DNA of 64,000 nt, taken from positions 4,270,001 to 4,334,000 of the forward strand of contig NZ_CP036275.1 in NCBI RefSeq assembly GCF_007747795.1. The letters are read 5' to 3'. Under the pieces are notes generated by a model that saw only the letters and a program-made list of their open reading frames with translations, ran no database searches and was not told the DNA's origin. This stretch comes from Maioricimonas rarisocia. Its GTDB lineage: Bacteria; Planctomycetota; Planctomycetia; Planctomycetales; Planctomycetaceae. The translations under genes and the position numbers were made by a program. This document shows, one piece after another, positions 20,769 through 29,668 of this stretch (its first letter is position 1; every line of letters starts with the position of its first letter).

Positions 20769-21334
20769 GGGAATTCCTCCACCACGATGTTGCTGTTGGT
20801 ATAGACGTCGATCTCCGAGGCGATGGCCAGCGACTCGCGCACGATGTCGGCAGCCGACAAAGAGGCATGCCGGACGAGTCCGCGTGCAGCCGCGACGGCA
20901 AACTGTCCGCCGGACCCGATCCCCAGAATGCCATCGCTGGGAGAAACGACGTCACCCTGCCCGGTAATCAGCAGATTGTGCTCGGGATTGACGACGATCA
21001 TCATCGCTTCGAGACGACGCAGCATGCGGTCGGTCCGCCAGTCCCGCGCCAGTTCCGTCGCCGCCCGGGGAAGATTGCCGGGGTAGTCCTTCGCCTTGGC
21101 TTCAAACCGTTCCATGAGGGCAAAGGCGTCGGCGGTGGACCCGGCAAAGCCGACGATCACCTGATCGTTGAGCAGCTTGCGGAGCTTACGCGTATCCTGC
21201 TTGAGAATGCTCGAGCCGTACGTGACCTGGCCGTCGCCACCGATGGCCACCTGCCCGTTATGGCGGACGCTCAGAATCGTGGTCGAGCGTGCCGGAATAC
21301 GTTTGGAGTGGGACGGTATGGGATGATCGTTCAC
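20756..21334 (-). CDS. hslV: ATP-dependent protease peptidase subunit HslV (ClpQ)
   Basis: The threonine peptidase of the HslUV complex. The 192-residue product has the mature N-terminus TTILSVRHNGQVAIGGDGQV starting at Thr18, GSTADAFALMERFE, NLLITGQGDV and GILGIGSGGQFAVAAARGL. Seventeen residues (MNDHPIPSHSKRIPARS) precede the catalytic Thr, more than the one or few residues removed in well-studied homologues, so it would need processing. Initiation is at GTG 21334 with GAGG eight bases upstream. First gene of the hslVU pair. Confidence 0.96.
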
Positions 21335-21569
21335 AATCGGAGCCTCAGTCTCAGGTTCTGCGCGAACAGACCATTCTACGCGCCGCGGGGCGTCAAGCCT
21401 ACGGGCGGGCCCACGGCGTCAGGGAAGAACGGAGGACCGCGCGGGCGAAACCTAGCACACGAGCGAACCGAATCACAACCACCCCGCCTCGCCGATGGCA
21501 GCACGTCGTTTCTTTCGGTAAGCTCAACGTCAGACGCTTCCGAAGACAGGCAAAGCAGGAGAAACTCTC

Positions 21570-22874
21570 ATGTCCGATTCATCGCGAATCACTCGTCGCG
21601 ACGTGCTCAAGCGAACTTCGGCGGCGGCAGCGGGCTTTGCTGCAGCGCCGTGGATCATTCCCTCGACCGCATTCGGCGCCAACGAGCGGATCACCGTCGG
21701 GTGCATCGGATTGCGCAACCAGGGCAAAGGGAACCTGCAGCGGTTCCTGAAGGCCGGCTGCAACGTCGCGGCTGTCTGTGACGTCGATTCCGACGTCCGT
21801 GCCAAGGCGGCGAAGATCGTCACCGACCGCAACCGTTCGGTTGACGAGTATGGCGACTATCTGGAACTGCTCGATCGCAAGGACTTGGACGCGGTCGTCA
21901 TCACGACGCCCGATCACTGGCACGCATTGATGACGATTCACGCCTGCCAGGCCGGCAAGGACGTCTACTGCGAGAAGCCGCTGAGCCTGACGATCGCCGA
22001 AGGTCGCCGTATGGTCCAGGCAGCCCGGGAGAACAACCGCGTCGTGCAGACCGGTTCGCAGCAGCGTTCATCGAAGGAGTTCTGGACCGCCTGCACGCTG
22101 GTGCGCAACGGCGTGATCGGCAAGGTCGAGACGGTGCTGGCCGGCATCAACAAGCCGAACCATCCCGGAGAACTCGGCCCGGACACCGAACCGCCTGCCG
22201 TGCTCGATTACGACCGCTGGCTCGGCCCGGCTCCGTGGCGGAACTACAACGAGAAGCGGGTGCACTACAACTTCCGCTTCTGGTGGGACTACTCGGGCGG
22301 TCAGATGACCAACTTCGGCGCTCATCACCTCGACATCGCGCAGTGGGGACTTGGAACCGACGACACCGGCCCGATCGCAACCGAAGGAACGGCGACGTTC
22401 CACACCAAGGGATACCACGAAGTGACCGAGACCTGCCGCATCACTCACACGTATGCCAACGGTGTGAAGCTGATCGCCGGCCAGGGACAGAAGGACATCC
22501 CGGGCGGTACGACGTTCATCGGCACAAAAGGGCGAATCTACGTCAACCGCGGCAAGCTGCGGGTCGAGCCGGAGGAACTGCTCGAACAGGATGTCGCCGC
22601 ACTTCCCGAGCAGCTGATTCGCAGCACGAACCACACGGCGAATTTCCTCGAGTGCATGCGGACCCGGGAAAAGCCGATCTGCGATGTCGAGATCGGTCAC
22701 CGGAGTGCGACCGTCTGCCATCTGGGCAACATCGTCGCCCGGCTGGGGCGGAGCATCAAATGGGATCCGCAGACCGAGCAGATCGTCGGTGACGCCGAAG
22801 CGCAGGAAATGACCGACAAGGCTTACCGCAAACCGTGGTCGCGGACGCAGCCGTTTGCGACGGCGAAGTCGTAG
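21570..22874 (+). CDS. Gfo/Idh/MocA family oxidoreductase, Tat-exported
   Basis: The 434-residue protein begins with a twin-arginine signal (SRITRRDVLKRTSAAAAGFA) ending near STAFGANE, then the NAD(P)-binding Rossmann fold (ITVGCIGLRNQGKGNL), VVITTPDHWHALMTIHA and the family hallmark DVYCEKPLSLTIAEGRRM. The C-terminal domain contains WWDYSGGQMTNFGAHHLDIA. Members act on sugars, inositols or amino-sugars; glycosidic-bond cleavage by exported NAD-bound members is known. The cofactor would be bound before Tat export. The ATG has GGAG ten bases upstream. It is divergent from hslV and abuts a small convergent gene with no gap. Confidence 0.9.
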   Translation: MSDSSRITRRDVLKRTSAAAAGFAAAPWIIPSTAFGANERITVGCIGLRNQGKGNLQRFLKAGCNVAAVCDVDSDVRAKAAKIVTDRNRSVDEYGDYLELLDRKDLDAVVITTPDHWHALMTIHACQAGKDVYCEKPLSLTIAEGRRMVQAARENNRVVQTGSQQRSSKEFWTACTLVRNGVIGKVETVLAGINKPNHPGELGPDTEPPAVLDYDRWLGPAPWRNYNEKRVHYNFRFWWDYSGGQMTNFGAHHLDIAQWGLGTDDTGPIATEGTATFHTKGYHEVTETCRITHTYANGVKLIAGQGQKDIPGGTTFIGTKGRIYVNRGKLRVEPEELLEQDVAALPEQLIRSTNHTANFLECMRTREKPICDVEIGHRSATVCHLGNIVARLGRSIKWDPQTEQIVGDAEAQEMTDKAYRKPWSRTQPFATAKS

Positions 22875-23066
22875 TCAGGCGGCGCGGCGCTCTGGCTGGC
22901 TGTCGCTGTTCGCGGCCTCGGGTTTCATCGCCCGCCACATGGGGGCAATGAAGAGCAGACCGCACCAGTGACAACGGGCACGGACGCAGAGGATCAGTCG
23001 CAGCAGCGGCCAGTCACTGTTGCGACTGCGACGCACGTCGGTTGATGCACAGCGTGGACACTCCAT
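22875..23066 (-). CDS. zinc-ribbon microprotein
   Basis: A 63-residue basic protein, MECPRCASTDVRRSRNSDW, then ILCVRARCHWCGLLFIAP, with two CxxC knuckles (Cys3/Cys6 and the CHWC pair, plus an extra CVRARC). This suits a small zinc ribbon next to a hydrophobic stretch. The ATG at 23066 has GAGG six bases upstream; an ATG two codons earlier is too close to it. Function unknown. Its stop codon directly adjoins the stop of the oxidoreductase gene (tail to tail, zero spacing). Confidence 0.6.
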   Translation of the reverse strand: MECPRCASTDVRRSRNSDWPLLRLILCVRARCHWCGLLFIAPMWRAMKPEAANSDSQPERRAA

Positions 23067-23218
23067 TTTCATCCTCACAGAATCTCGGCGGATCATCGAC
23101 GTCGTGGGCGGCCCCGAATGCCCGCGTTTGAATCCGAAACAAGCCGCCGGGTTCGTGATTCTCATCGGAATCGAAGGAACCCCACTTGATGGTCGCTCCC
23201 CGAGTCCACACCCGGTCC

Positions 23219-24325
23219 ATGGGAAATCGCAGGAATTTCCGGTCCGGCAAAATAGGCAGGACAGTATCGCCTGTTGCAATGGCGTGGATCGCGCTGATCC
23301 TGACGGTCCTCCCGCTGCAGGCAGACGACCCGGCCGCCGGCCGTCCCGAGCAGGCCGCCGCGCAGCAGGAAGCCGAATTTCTGGGCGATGTTCGCCAGGT
23401 CACGTTCGGTCTGCCCCGCGCTGGCGAGGGATACTTCTCTCCCGATGGCGAGACGATCGTGTTTCAGGCGTATCCCGTGGGGTACCCGTTCTACCAGATC
23501 TACGTGCAGCCGCTGGATGAACGGGTCCCGTTCCGCATCAGCCCGGGGCGCGGACGCACGACGTGCGCCTACTTCACGCCGGATGGCGACAGGATCCTGT
23601 TCGCCTCGGCCCACACGAATCCCGACGTCGAGCAGATCGAAGCCGAGGCCCGCCAGCTCGCCGCGGAGGGTGGACGCCGACGCTACCAGTGGGACTTCGA
23701 TCCCCACATGGATATCTACGTGGTGAACGCGGACGGCACCGGGATGAAGCAACTGACCGACGCCCCCGGCTACGACGCCGAAGGCAGCTACTCCCCCGAC
23801 GGAAGCCAGATCGTGTTCACGTCGACACGGGACGGCGATCCGGACCTGTACATCATGAACGCCGACGGCAGCAACGTCCGGCAACTGACCGACGTCGACG
23901 GATACGACGGCGGGCCGTTCTTCTCTCCGGACGGCAACTGGGTCATCTTCCGCAGTGATCGTCAACAGGAGCACATGCTGCAGATCTTCGCGATCTCGAC
24001 CGACGGGAAGACCGAAGTGCAGCTGACGGACGACCTGAATACCGTCAACTGGGCGCCCTATTTTCACCCCAGCGGCAAATACATCGTGTGGACCCGCGCG
24101 GACTATTCGCGTGGGCCCCGCTTCGCCAACTTCGATCTGTACACGATGGACATCGAGTCGGACGAGAAAACGTTCCGCGGTGGAAAGACGCAGCGGATCA
24201 CCTTCCACGAAAAGGCGGATGTCCTGCCGGTCTTCAGTCCAGACGGATCGAAGCTGATGTGGACGTCCAGCCGGACCGAAGACGGCAGCAGCCAGCTCTG
24301 GATTGCCGACTGGCTGCGTGACTGA
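23219..24325 (+). CDS. TolB-like six-bladed beta-propeller protein, exported
   Basis: The 368-residue product has a signal-type N-terminus (AMAWIALILTVLPLQADD) and six PD40/WD40-like repeats: YFSPDGETIVFQA, YFTPDGDRILFAS, SYSPDGSQIVFTS, FFSPDGNWVIFRS, YFHPSGKYIVWTR and VFSPDGSKLMWTS. These propellers mediate protein binding in the periplasm; TolB itself belongs to the Tol-Pal system, but no tol or pal genes are nearby. An ATG 11 codons upstream (23186) is the alternative start. It is divergent from the zinc-ribbon gene. Confidence 0.85.
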   Translation: MGNRRNFRSGKIGRTVSPVAMAWIALILTVLPLQADDPAAGRPEQAAAQQEAEFLGDVRQVTFGLPRAGEGYFSPDGETIVFQAYPVGYPFYQIYVQPLDERVPFRISPGRGRTTCAYFTPDGDRILFASAHTNPDVEQIEAEARQLAAEGGRRRYQWDFDPHMDIYVVNADGTGMKQLTDAPGYDAEGSYSPDGSQIVFTSTRDGDPDLYIMNADGSNVRQLTDVDGYDGGPFFSPDGNWVIFRSDRQQEHMLQIFAISTDGKTEVQLTDDLNTVNWAPYFHPSGKYIVWTRADYSRGPRFANFDLYTMDIESDEKTFRGGKTQRITFHEKADVLPVFSPDGSKLMWTSSRTEDGSSQLWIADWLRD

Positions 24326-24585
24326 TCTCTCGTGAAAACCAGCACTTGTGGCTTCCAGCCGGTTGCCGGGCGGCAATACGGCCACAGACGCGGTGTGTCG
24401 CAGCAGCGACAGCCTTGAATTGTGCACTGTCAGACCGCATGATGGCAGATTCGCGGGTCGAGTGCCGGGCAGGTGTAGTCTCCGGCCGGATCGGAAGGAA
24501 TGATTCGCTGACCCGACGACATGGACTGCGACGATCTCCCCTCGCTGACCCGCAGCAACGTCTCTGACCGCGGGTGTATCTCTAC

Positions 24586-24927
24586 ATGACCGATCTTTCG
24601 AAGCACTTTCATCTGTACAAGAGGGGCAAGCTGACGCTCATCGGATTCGACGCGCGTCATCTTGATGATCCCACGATTGCGGCAGATTGTCTCGACCGGC
24701 TGCTCGAGCTCGTCGACAGCCACCAGTGCGAAGTTCTGGTCGTCGATCTGATGGACGTGAAGGTCGTCTCGAGCTGGATCCTGGGCGTCCTCGCGGCCGT
24801 CAAGCGGCACGGTATCGATGTCGAGCTGTACCATCCGACAGCCGAACTCCGCGACGTGCTGGCCACGACGCATCTGGATAATCTGCTGCACATCCGTCAC
24901 GACAAGCAAACAGACGAGACCAGCTGA
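24586..24927 (+). CDS. STAS-domain protein (anti-sigma factor antagonist type)
   Basis: A 113-residue single STAS domain: GKLTLIGFDARHLDD, the LVVDLMDVKVVSSWILGVL segment with the serine pair where SpoIIAA/RsbV proteins are phosphorylated, and a C-terminal ELYHPTAELRDVLATTHLD helix. Such proteins release a sigma factor by binding its anti-sigma kinase. No kinase is adjacent, so the partner is unknown. A GTG four codons upstream (24574) is also possible. Confidence 0.8.
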   Translation: MTDLSKHFHLYKRGKLTLIGFDARHLDDPTIAADCLDRLLELVDSHQCEVLVVDLMDVKVVSSWILGVLAAVKRHGIDVELYHPTAELRDVLATTHLDNLLHIRHDKQTDETS

Positions 24928-24945
24928 GCGGGGCTGCATGCCTGG

Positions 24946-25776
24946 TCAGCGATCGTCGACTGGTGTCTCGGGGCTTCCAGGCGTGCGGAGTTTCGTAATC
25001 GAGACGCGAAACCGGTCCCGCTTGCGGTCGATCACCTTGCGTGCCTTGCGAACCAGCTTGCCCTCACGCTGTCGAAGCAGATCTTCGACCACGAGCCGCG
25101 AGCCGTCACCGATTTCCTCGGCAACGGTTCCGCCGATCGGGCCGATGCGGCGCACATCGACGTCGAGGACGCTCAACCGGATGCGGTGAACATCCGGCTC
25201 GAAGACGAGGTCGGGAAGCCATTGCCCGTCGGGGCGTTCGGTCCGGATTCCGAGCGAGCAGTCAGCCCACATCCGCACGCGAACATCCGCTTCGGAGCTG
25301 GTGCTCAGCCCTTTGACGCCCAACGCCCACTGCGTCAGCTTGACGTGACAACGCGCGCGGGCGGTGACGACAACACGAAAGGTGAACCGGCCCCGGCCTG
25401 CCGGCTGGAGGTCCCGCACCTCGAGGTCAAACGTCTTTTCGGGATGCAGCAGACGCACGCGATAACGGCGCCAGAGCCCATGATTGACGTCTTTCGTCCG
25501 CTTGGAAATCCGCAGACCGCGAACGCGAAAACCGTCGAAGACTTCGGTTTTCTTGCCCCAGTGGCGGAGGTCTTCGTAGTCCTGGGGGATCGCCTCGAGC
25601 AGCAGCGCTTCGATAATCTCGGACCAGTTCGCGTCCGCCGGCAGTGCGTCGATCACCGACGGTTCGTCGACGGCCTCCGGGGTCGGCGGAGCGGCGGTCA
25701 GCGGGGGTGACTTCGCGGCTACGAATAGAAACAGCCCGACGCACACAAGTCGTCGGGCTGCGATGATCGTCGTCAT
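24946..25776 (-). CDS. exported protein of unknown function
   Basis: The 276-residue protein has a Sec signal (RRLVCVGLFLFVAAKSPPL, cleavage near LTAAP). The mature part is beta-rich and basic, with RRYRVRLLHPEKTFDLEVRD, RGRFTFRVVVTARARC and a Lys/Arg-rich C-terminus (EGKLVRKARKVIDRKRDR). No known family was recognised. It lies 41 bp downstream of the DUF1598 gene on the same strand and is probably in the same transcript, so the two may act together in the periplasm or envelope. Confidence 0.65.
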   Translation of the reverse strand: MTTIIAARRLVCVGLFLFVAAKSPPLTAAPPTPEAVDEPSVIDALPADANWSEIIEALLLEAIPQDYEDLRHWGKKTEVFDGFRVRGLRISKRTKDVNHGLWRRYRVRLLHPEKTFDLEVRDLQPAGRGRFTFRVVVTARARCHVKLTQWALGVKGLSTSSEADVRVRMWADCSLGIRTERPDGQWLPDLVFEPDVHRIRLSVLDVDVRRIGPIGGTVAEEIGDGSRLVVEDLLRQREGKLVRKARKVIDRKRDRFRVSITKLRTPGSPETPVDDR

Positions 25777-25817
25777 GGCTCAGCGTCCCTGCCGAGGGGT
25801 ATTGCGGGTCCGTCGCT

Positions 25818-27731
25818 TCAGTTGGCGGTCACGTCCCACCACCAGCGGCCTTCCGGCAGGTTGGCCGGGCGGCTGCTTTCGGCGGTCTGGCCGAGCCGCG
25901 GTGCCGACTGCCACTTCTGTGCATCGTTCAGGACCGAAAGGAGGTCCGCACGCACACCACCGGCGACCTGGACAACCACTTCGGTGCCACGGTAAACGCG
26001 ATGATTCACGGCTGTGTCAACTTCGGTCGGAGCGGCATACCGGGCCGGCTGATACTGGCCGTTGATGCCGAAGGCTCCGAGGTTCCAGTCGAGCCGATCG
26101 TCGATCCGTTCGTGGCGGATCAGGGCGGCGACGAGGGCGAGATCGAAGATGCCCTGCATGTCGGCGAAGATCGGATCTTCCTGGGCGAGCTGATCGAACC
26201 GCTCGGTGAAGCGGGAGGCGAACAGCTGGTTCATCGGTTCGGACTTGCCGGTCTCGACACGCTGTCCCTGAGCGGTCAGGAACTGGTTTTCGGACTGGCA
26301 GAGGACCGACGAGCCCTGAATTTCGAAGGCGTTGTGATCGTCACTGTGCAGAACCGAATCGTACTGCATCGTCATCCACCAGCGGAGGGCGTCCATCCCG
26401 CCGGAGACGTACTCGGGATTCTGGCCGAGCAGATCGAAGTAGCTGGGAATGTCAGCTGCCTGATCTCCCTTGCCGAGCCCGATCAGCTTCATGCGGTAGT
26501 CGGCTTCGACGAGGACGCGAGCGACACGCGAGTCGGTCGGCACGCCGTAGACGGTGATATCCTGGCGTCCGAGCTTCTGACCGAGCTGCTCGGCCCAGCT
26601 GCGGACCTGACCGGAGCTGAGGGGGCCGTTGGCCTGCGATGCGGCGACGAACTCCTGCAGTTCCTTCAGACCTTCCGGACGGGGATCGATCGAGCAACCG
26701 AAAATCTGCTGGCCGCCTGGAGCAAACGTCCGCAGGACGGTGACCAGGTCATCGAGCTGCAGCGTCGGCTGTCCACTGTGGACGCCAACCGGCATCCCCA
26801 GTTCGTTGTAGGCCCAGCCTTCGGCGGGGCCGGCAATGACGACTTCACCGTCTTCGGGGTAGACGAACACATACTGGATCTGCGAGAGGCCGGCGAGCTG
26901 CCGCATCGACTCGACGACCGGCTGCCCGTTTTCGAGCCGCTCGGCAACGGCCTGTTCGAGGCGGGTCAGCGACACCATCCGCAGTGCGGAGGGACGAGCC
27001 ATGTCTTCGTTGAGGTCCGCCTTGCGGGCACGCAGGCCGAGGGCGGCCAGCTTGCCGGACAGTTCGCGGCGGTTCACCTGATAGAGCAGTCCGGTCGGAT
27101 CGACGCGAACACCACTTTCGAACTCGGTGATCGTGCCGCCGATGCCGTCGACGTCGAGCCACGGGCCTTCAGTTTCGTTCTGAATCAGATCGATGAGCGA
27201 CTCGAAGTCGGCTCCACTACCGCCGGCCAGAAGTTCCTGACGGGAGGTTTCGACCTGCTCGGCGATTCGCTGTTCGGAATCGGGGATGCGGCGAATCGTG
27301 GCGCGGGCCGCATCGAAGGCTCCCATCTGCATCTGGGCGCGAGCGACCCGACGCAGCAGAGCAGACCGTTCTTCGGCCGAAGTGGCTGTCAGAGCGACGT
27401 CCACAGCCTGCTGGAACTCGCCAGCGTCGACATGCCCGGCGACCTGCTGCTGACGCTGCTCAGCCGGCGTCGCGGCAATGGGTGCAACCGGCTGGCCTGT
27501 TTCGGTGGGAGCCGTCGCAGTCGTCTCAACGGCAGGGGTCGTCGCAACGACCTGTTCGGTGACGATTTCGCGTTCGCCAATCGCAACGGCCGGTGCCTCG
27601 ACCTCGGGCGAGGACTGGAAGATCGCCAGTCCCACGAGCAGGGCTGCAAAGCAGGCGGCCCCGACCAGCAGTGGCGCGACCTGTCCGCGGCGCGCGGAGG
27701 TCGTTTCCGAAACAGATACTCGTTGATGCAT
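25818..27731 (-). CDS. DUF1598 protein, membrane-anchored
   Basis: The 637-residue product has an N-terminal anchor (APLLVGAACFAALLVGLAIF), a Thr/Ala/Pro-rich linker, a helical TPR-like region (about 95-170) and a C-terminal DUF1598 region with DITVYGVPTDSRVARVLVEA, DYRMKLIGLGKG and the terminal YRGTEVVVQVAGGVRADL. This planctomycete family has no known function. The start is ATG 27731 preceded by GGGGAGAC; a longer frame to 27887 crosses the intergenic region. It precedes the exported unknown gene by 41 bp. Confidence 0.82.
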   Translation of the reverse strand: MHQRVSVSETTSARRGQVAPLLVGAACFAALLVGLAIFQSSPEVEAPAVAIGEREIVTEQVVATTPAVETTATAPTETGQPVAPIAATPAEQRQQQVAGHVDAGEFQQAVDVALTATSAEERSALLRRVARAQMQMGAFDAARATIRRIPDSEQRIAEQVETSRQELLAGGSGADFESLIDLIQNETEGPWLDVDGIGGTITEFESGVRVDPTGLLYQVNRRELSGKLAALGLRARKADLNEDMARPSALRMVSLTRLEQAVAERLENGQPVVESMRQLAGLSQIQYVFVYPEDGEVVIAGPAEGWAYNELGMPVGVHSGQPTLQLDDLVTVLRTFAPGGQQIFGCSIDPRPEGLKELQEFVAASQANGPLSSGQVRSWAEQLGQKLGRQDITVYGVPTDSRVARVLVEADYRMKLIGLGKGDQAADIPSYFDLLGQNPEYVSGGMDALRWWMTMQYDSVLHSDDHNAFEIQGSSVLCQSENQFLTAQGQRVETGKSEPMNQLFASRFTERFDQLAQEDPIFADMQGIFDLALVAALIRHERIDDRLDWNLGAFGINGQYQPARYAAPTEVDTAVNHRVYRGTEVVVQVAGGVRADLLSVLNDAQKWQSAPRLGQTAESSRPANLPEGRWWWDVTAN

Positions 27732-28088
27732 TACCGTCTCCCCGTGCGGCGGCGGCTGTCCGACAGTGCCGTGCTGTCTCGGACCACCGAGGAACATTAT
27801 CTCTGTGCAACAGGTGCGCAGATTTCGCAAACTGCCCACCTGATGGCAATCCTTCTGTAGCATCGTCTTGGGCCCGAGACCCGTCAAGCACTTTCCGCAA
27901 AATCACCAGTTGGTGGTGCTGCACCGGTTGAGCGGGCGCAAGAACTTGAACAGACCACACATACGGCCCGAAACCGGCTGACGGTTGTCACGCCGATCGG
28001 GATCTCCCAGATGACTCCAGTTGCAGCGATTATGCATGCTGCAACGACCACCGTCCGCCTCCCGAAATCGCCGTCTTGCAGAGTCCTG
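27732..28088. other. divergent intergenic region, DUF1598 / mutM
   Basis: This 357-bp gap between divergent genes holds no gene. It contains a perfect 8-bp inverted repeat GTTGCAGC (28020-28027) and GCTGCAAC (28038-28045) with a 10-bp spacer, 44 bp before the mutM start, which could be an operator. No promoter match was strong enough to call. Confidence 0.5.
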
Positions 28089-28949
28089 ATGCCTGAACTG
28101 CCCGAAGTCGAAACGATGGTTCGCGGGATCCGTCCGCATGTGCTGGGACGGACCGTTTCCGAGGTGCGAGCCTGCCCCTGTCCCTGCCGGCCGATGAGCA
28201 TCGAACCTGCGCTTTCACGGATCGCTCGTCGTATCCGCGGGAAGACCATCACGGACGTTCGCCGGCGTGCCAAGCGCGTGCTGCTGGTCTTCGAGCATGG
28301 AGACATCATTGCCATCGAGCCGCGAATGACCGGACTGATGCTGATCTCCGATCCCCCCAGCCGGGAACACCTGCGGGTCGTCTGGGAGTTTGCCGACCAG
28401 GACCAGGGGCCTCCGCTCTGGTTCTGGGACCGGCGGGGACTGGGGACGATCCGGCTGTACGATCCGGACGAGTACCGGTCGGCACTCGATCCCCCGGCCC
28501 TCGGACCGGATGCCCTCGAGATCACAGTGGACGAGCTGGCATCAGCCTGTGCCCGGACGAAACGGGCCATCAAGCCGGCCCTGCTCGACCAGAAACTCGT
28601 GGCGGGCGTCGGCAACCTCTACGCGAGCGAGATGCTGCACGTTGCGCGGATTCACCCCGAGCGATCGGCGCACATGCTGAAGCGGCGGCAGATCGTGCGG
28701 CTGCACCAGGCGATGCAGGACGTACTGACGGAGGCGATCCGCTACGAAGGTTCGACGCTGGGGGACGGGACCTATCGCAACGCTCTGAATCAGGACGGCA
28801 GCTACCAGAATGCCCACCGTGTCTACGCGAAAGCGGGAGAGCGGTGCCGCACCTGCAATCGCGGGACCGTCCGCCGCATCGTGCAGACGCAGCGTTCGAC
28901 GTTCTTCTGTCCGGTCTGCCAGCGGCAGTCACCGCGTCGGGGAGGTTGA
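28089..28949 (+). CDS. mutM: formamidopyrimidine-DNA glycosylase
   Basis: Bifunctional glycosylase/AP-lyase removing 8-oxoguanine and FaPy lesions. The 286-residue product starts MPELPEVETMVRGIRPH, with the catalytic N-terminal Pro and Glu exposed after Met removal. It has the conserved Lys in RRAKRVLLVFEHGD, KLVAGVGNLYASEMLHVARI and the C-terminal zinc finger (CRTC, then RSTFFCPVC with the DNA-contacting Arg). The ATG at 28089 fixes the start, since the N-terminal Pro must follow Met; the 26 codons upstream in frame are not coding. Confidence 0.95.
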   Translation: MPELPEVETMVRGIRPHVLGRTVSEVRACPCPCRPMSIEPALSRIARRIRGKTITDVRRRAKRVLLVFEHGDIIAIEPRMTGLMLISDPPSREHLRVVWEFADQDQGPPLWFWDRRGLGTIRLYDPDEYRSALDPPALGPDALEITVDELASACARTKRAIKPALLDQKLVAGVGNLYASEMLHVARIHPERSAHMLKRRQIVRLHQAMQDVLTEAIRYEGSTLGDGTYRNALNQDGSYQNAHRVYAKAGERCRTCNRGTVRRIVQTQRSTFFCPVCQRQSPRRGG

Positions 28950-28965
28950 TCCATCCACGCGGGCG

Positions 28966-29514
28966 TCACCGCCCGAGCAGCCCCCGCTGGCGACGTTCGC
29001 TGTAGTCGCTGAGCGCGGCTTCGATGACAGGCAGACTCGTTTCTGCCGGCTGGAAGTCGTCAACCTCGACCGCCTTGCCTTCGAGCGTCTTGTAGTCCTG
29101 GAAGAACCGGCGAAGCATGGCCAACCGGTGGACCGGCAGGTCACTCGCTTCGTGGAACGTGTTGTACTCGGGGTCGTCCATCGCGACGGCCAGAATCTTG
29201 TGGTCCCGCTTCCCGGAATCGACCATCGTCATCAGGCCGATCGTGCGGGCCCGCACCAGCGTCAGCGGCGCGACCGGTTCCTGAGTCACCACCAGCACGT
29301 CGAGCGGGTCGTCGTCTTCGGCGTACGTCTGCGGAATGAATCCGTAGTTCGCCGGATAATGGACCGCCGAATACAGCAGGCGATCCAGCCGCAGCATGCC
29401 CGTCTGCTTGTCGAGCTCGTATTTGACTTTCGATCCGCTGGGGATCTCCACGACAACCGTGAATTCCCGCGGCAGGTTTTCCCCCGGGGTCACATCGTGC
29501 CAGGGATGGGTCAT
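28966..29514 (-). CDS. ppa: inorganic pyrophosphatase, family I
   Basis: Hydrolyses pyrophosphate to phosphate and so drives polymerisation reactions. The 182-residue product carries the family I core: VVVEIPSGSKVKYELDKQTG, RLLYSAVHYPANYGFIPQTY and the signature DDDPLDVLVV with the metal-binding Asp residues. The ATG at 29514 gives MTHPWHDVTPGENLP, a typical N-terminus; a longer frame to 29628 is not supported. It ends 17 bp from convergent mutM. Confidence 0.95.
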   Translation of the reverse strand: MTHPWHDVTPGENLPREFTVVVEIPSGSKVKYELDKQTGMLRLDRLLYSAVHYPANYGFIPQTYAEDDDPLDVLVVTQEPVAPLTLVRARTIGLMTMVDSGKRDHKILAVAMDDPEYNTFHEASDLPVHRLAMLRRFFQDYKTLEGKAVEVDDFQPAETSLPVIEAALSDYSERRQRGLLGR

Positions 29515-29668
29515 GACAGCAGTTCGCCTTATCCAGCGATGTAGACTCTGTGCACTCCGCACGCGTGGCGGAACGAGCGCAGAAGATAGAGCATCGCCCC
29601 GGCAGACGGAAGCGGCCCGCTCTCCCATCCTCCCCGGCAGCGAACTGAGCGGGGATCAGGCGTCAGAT

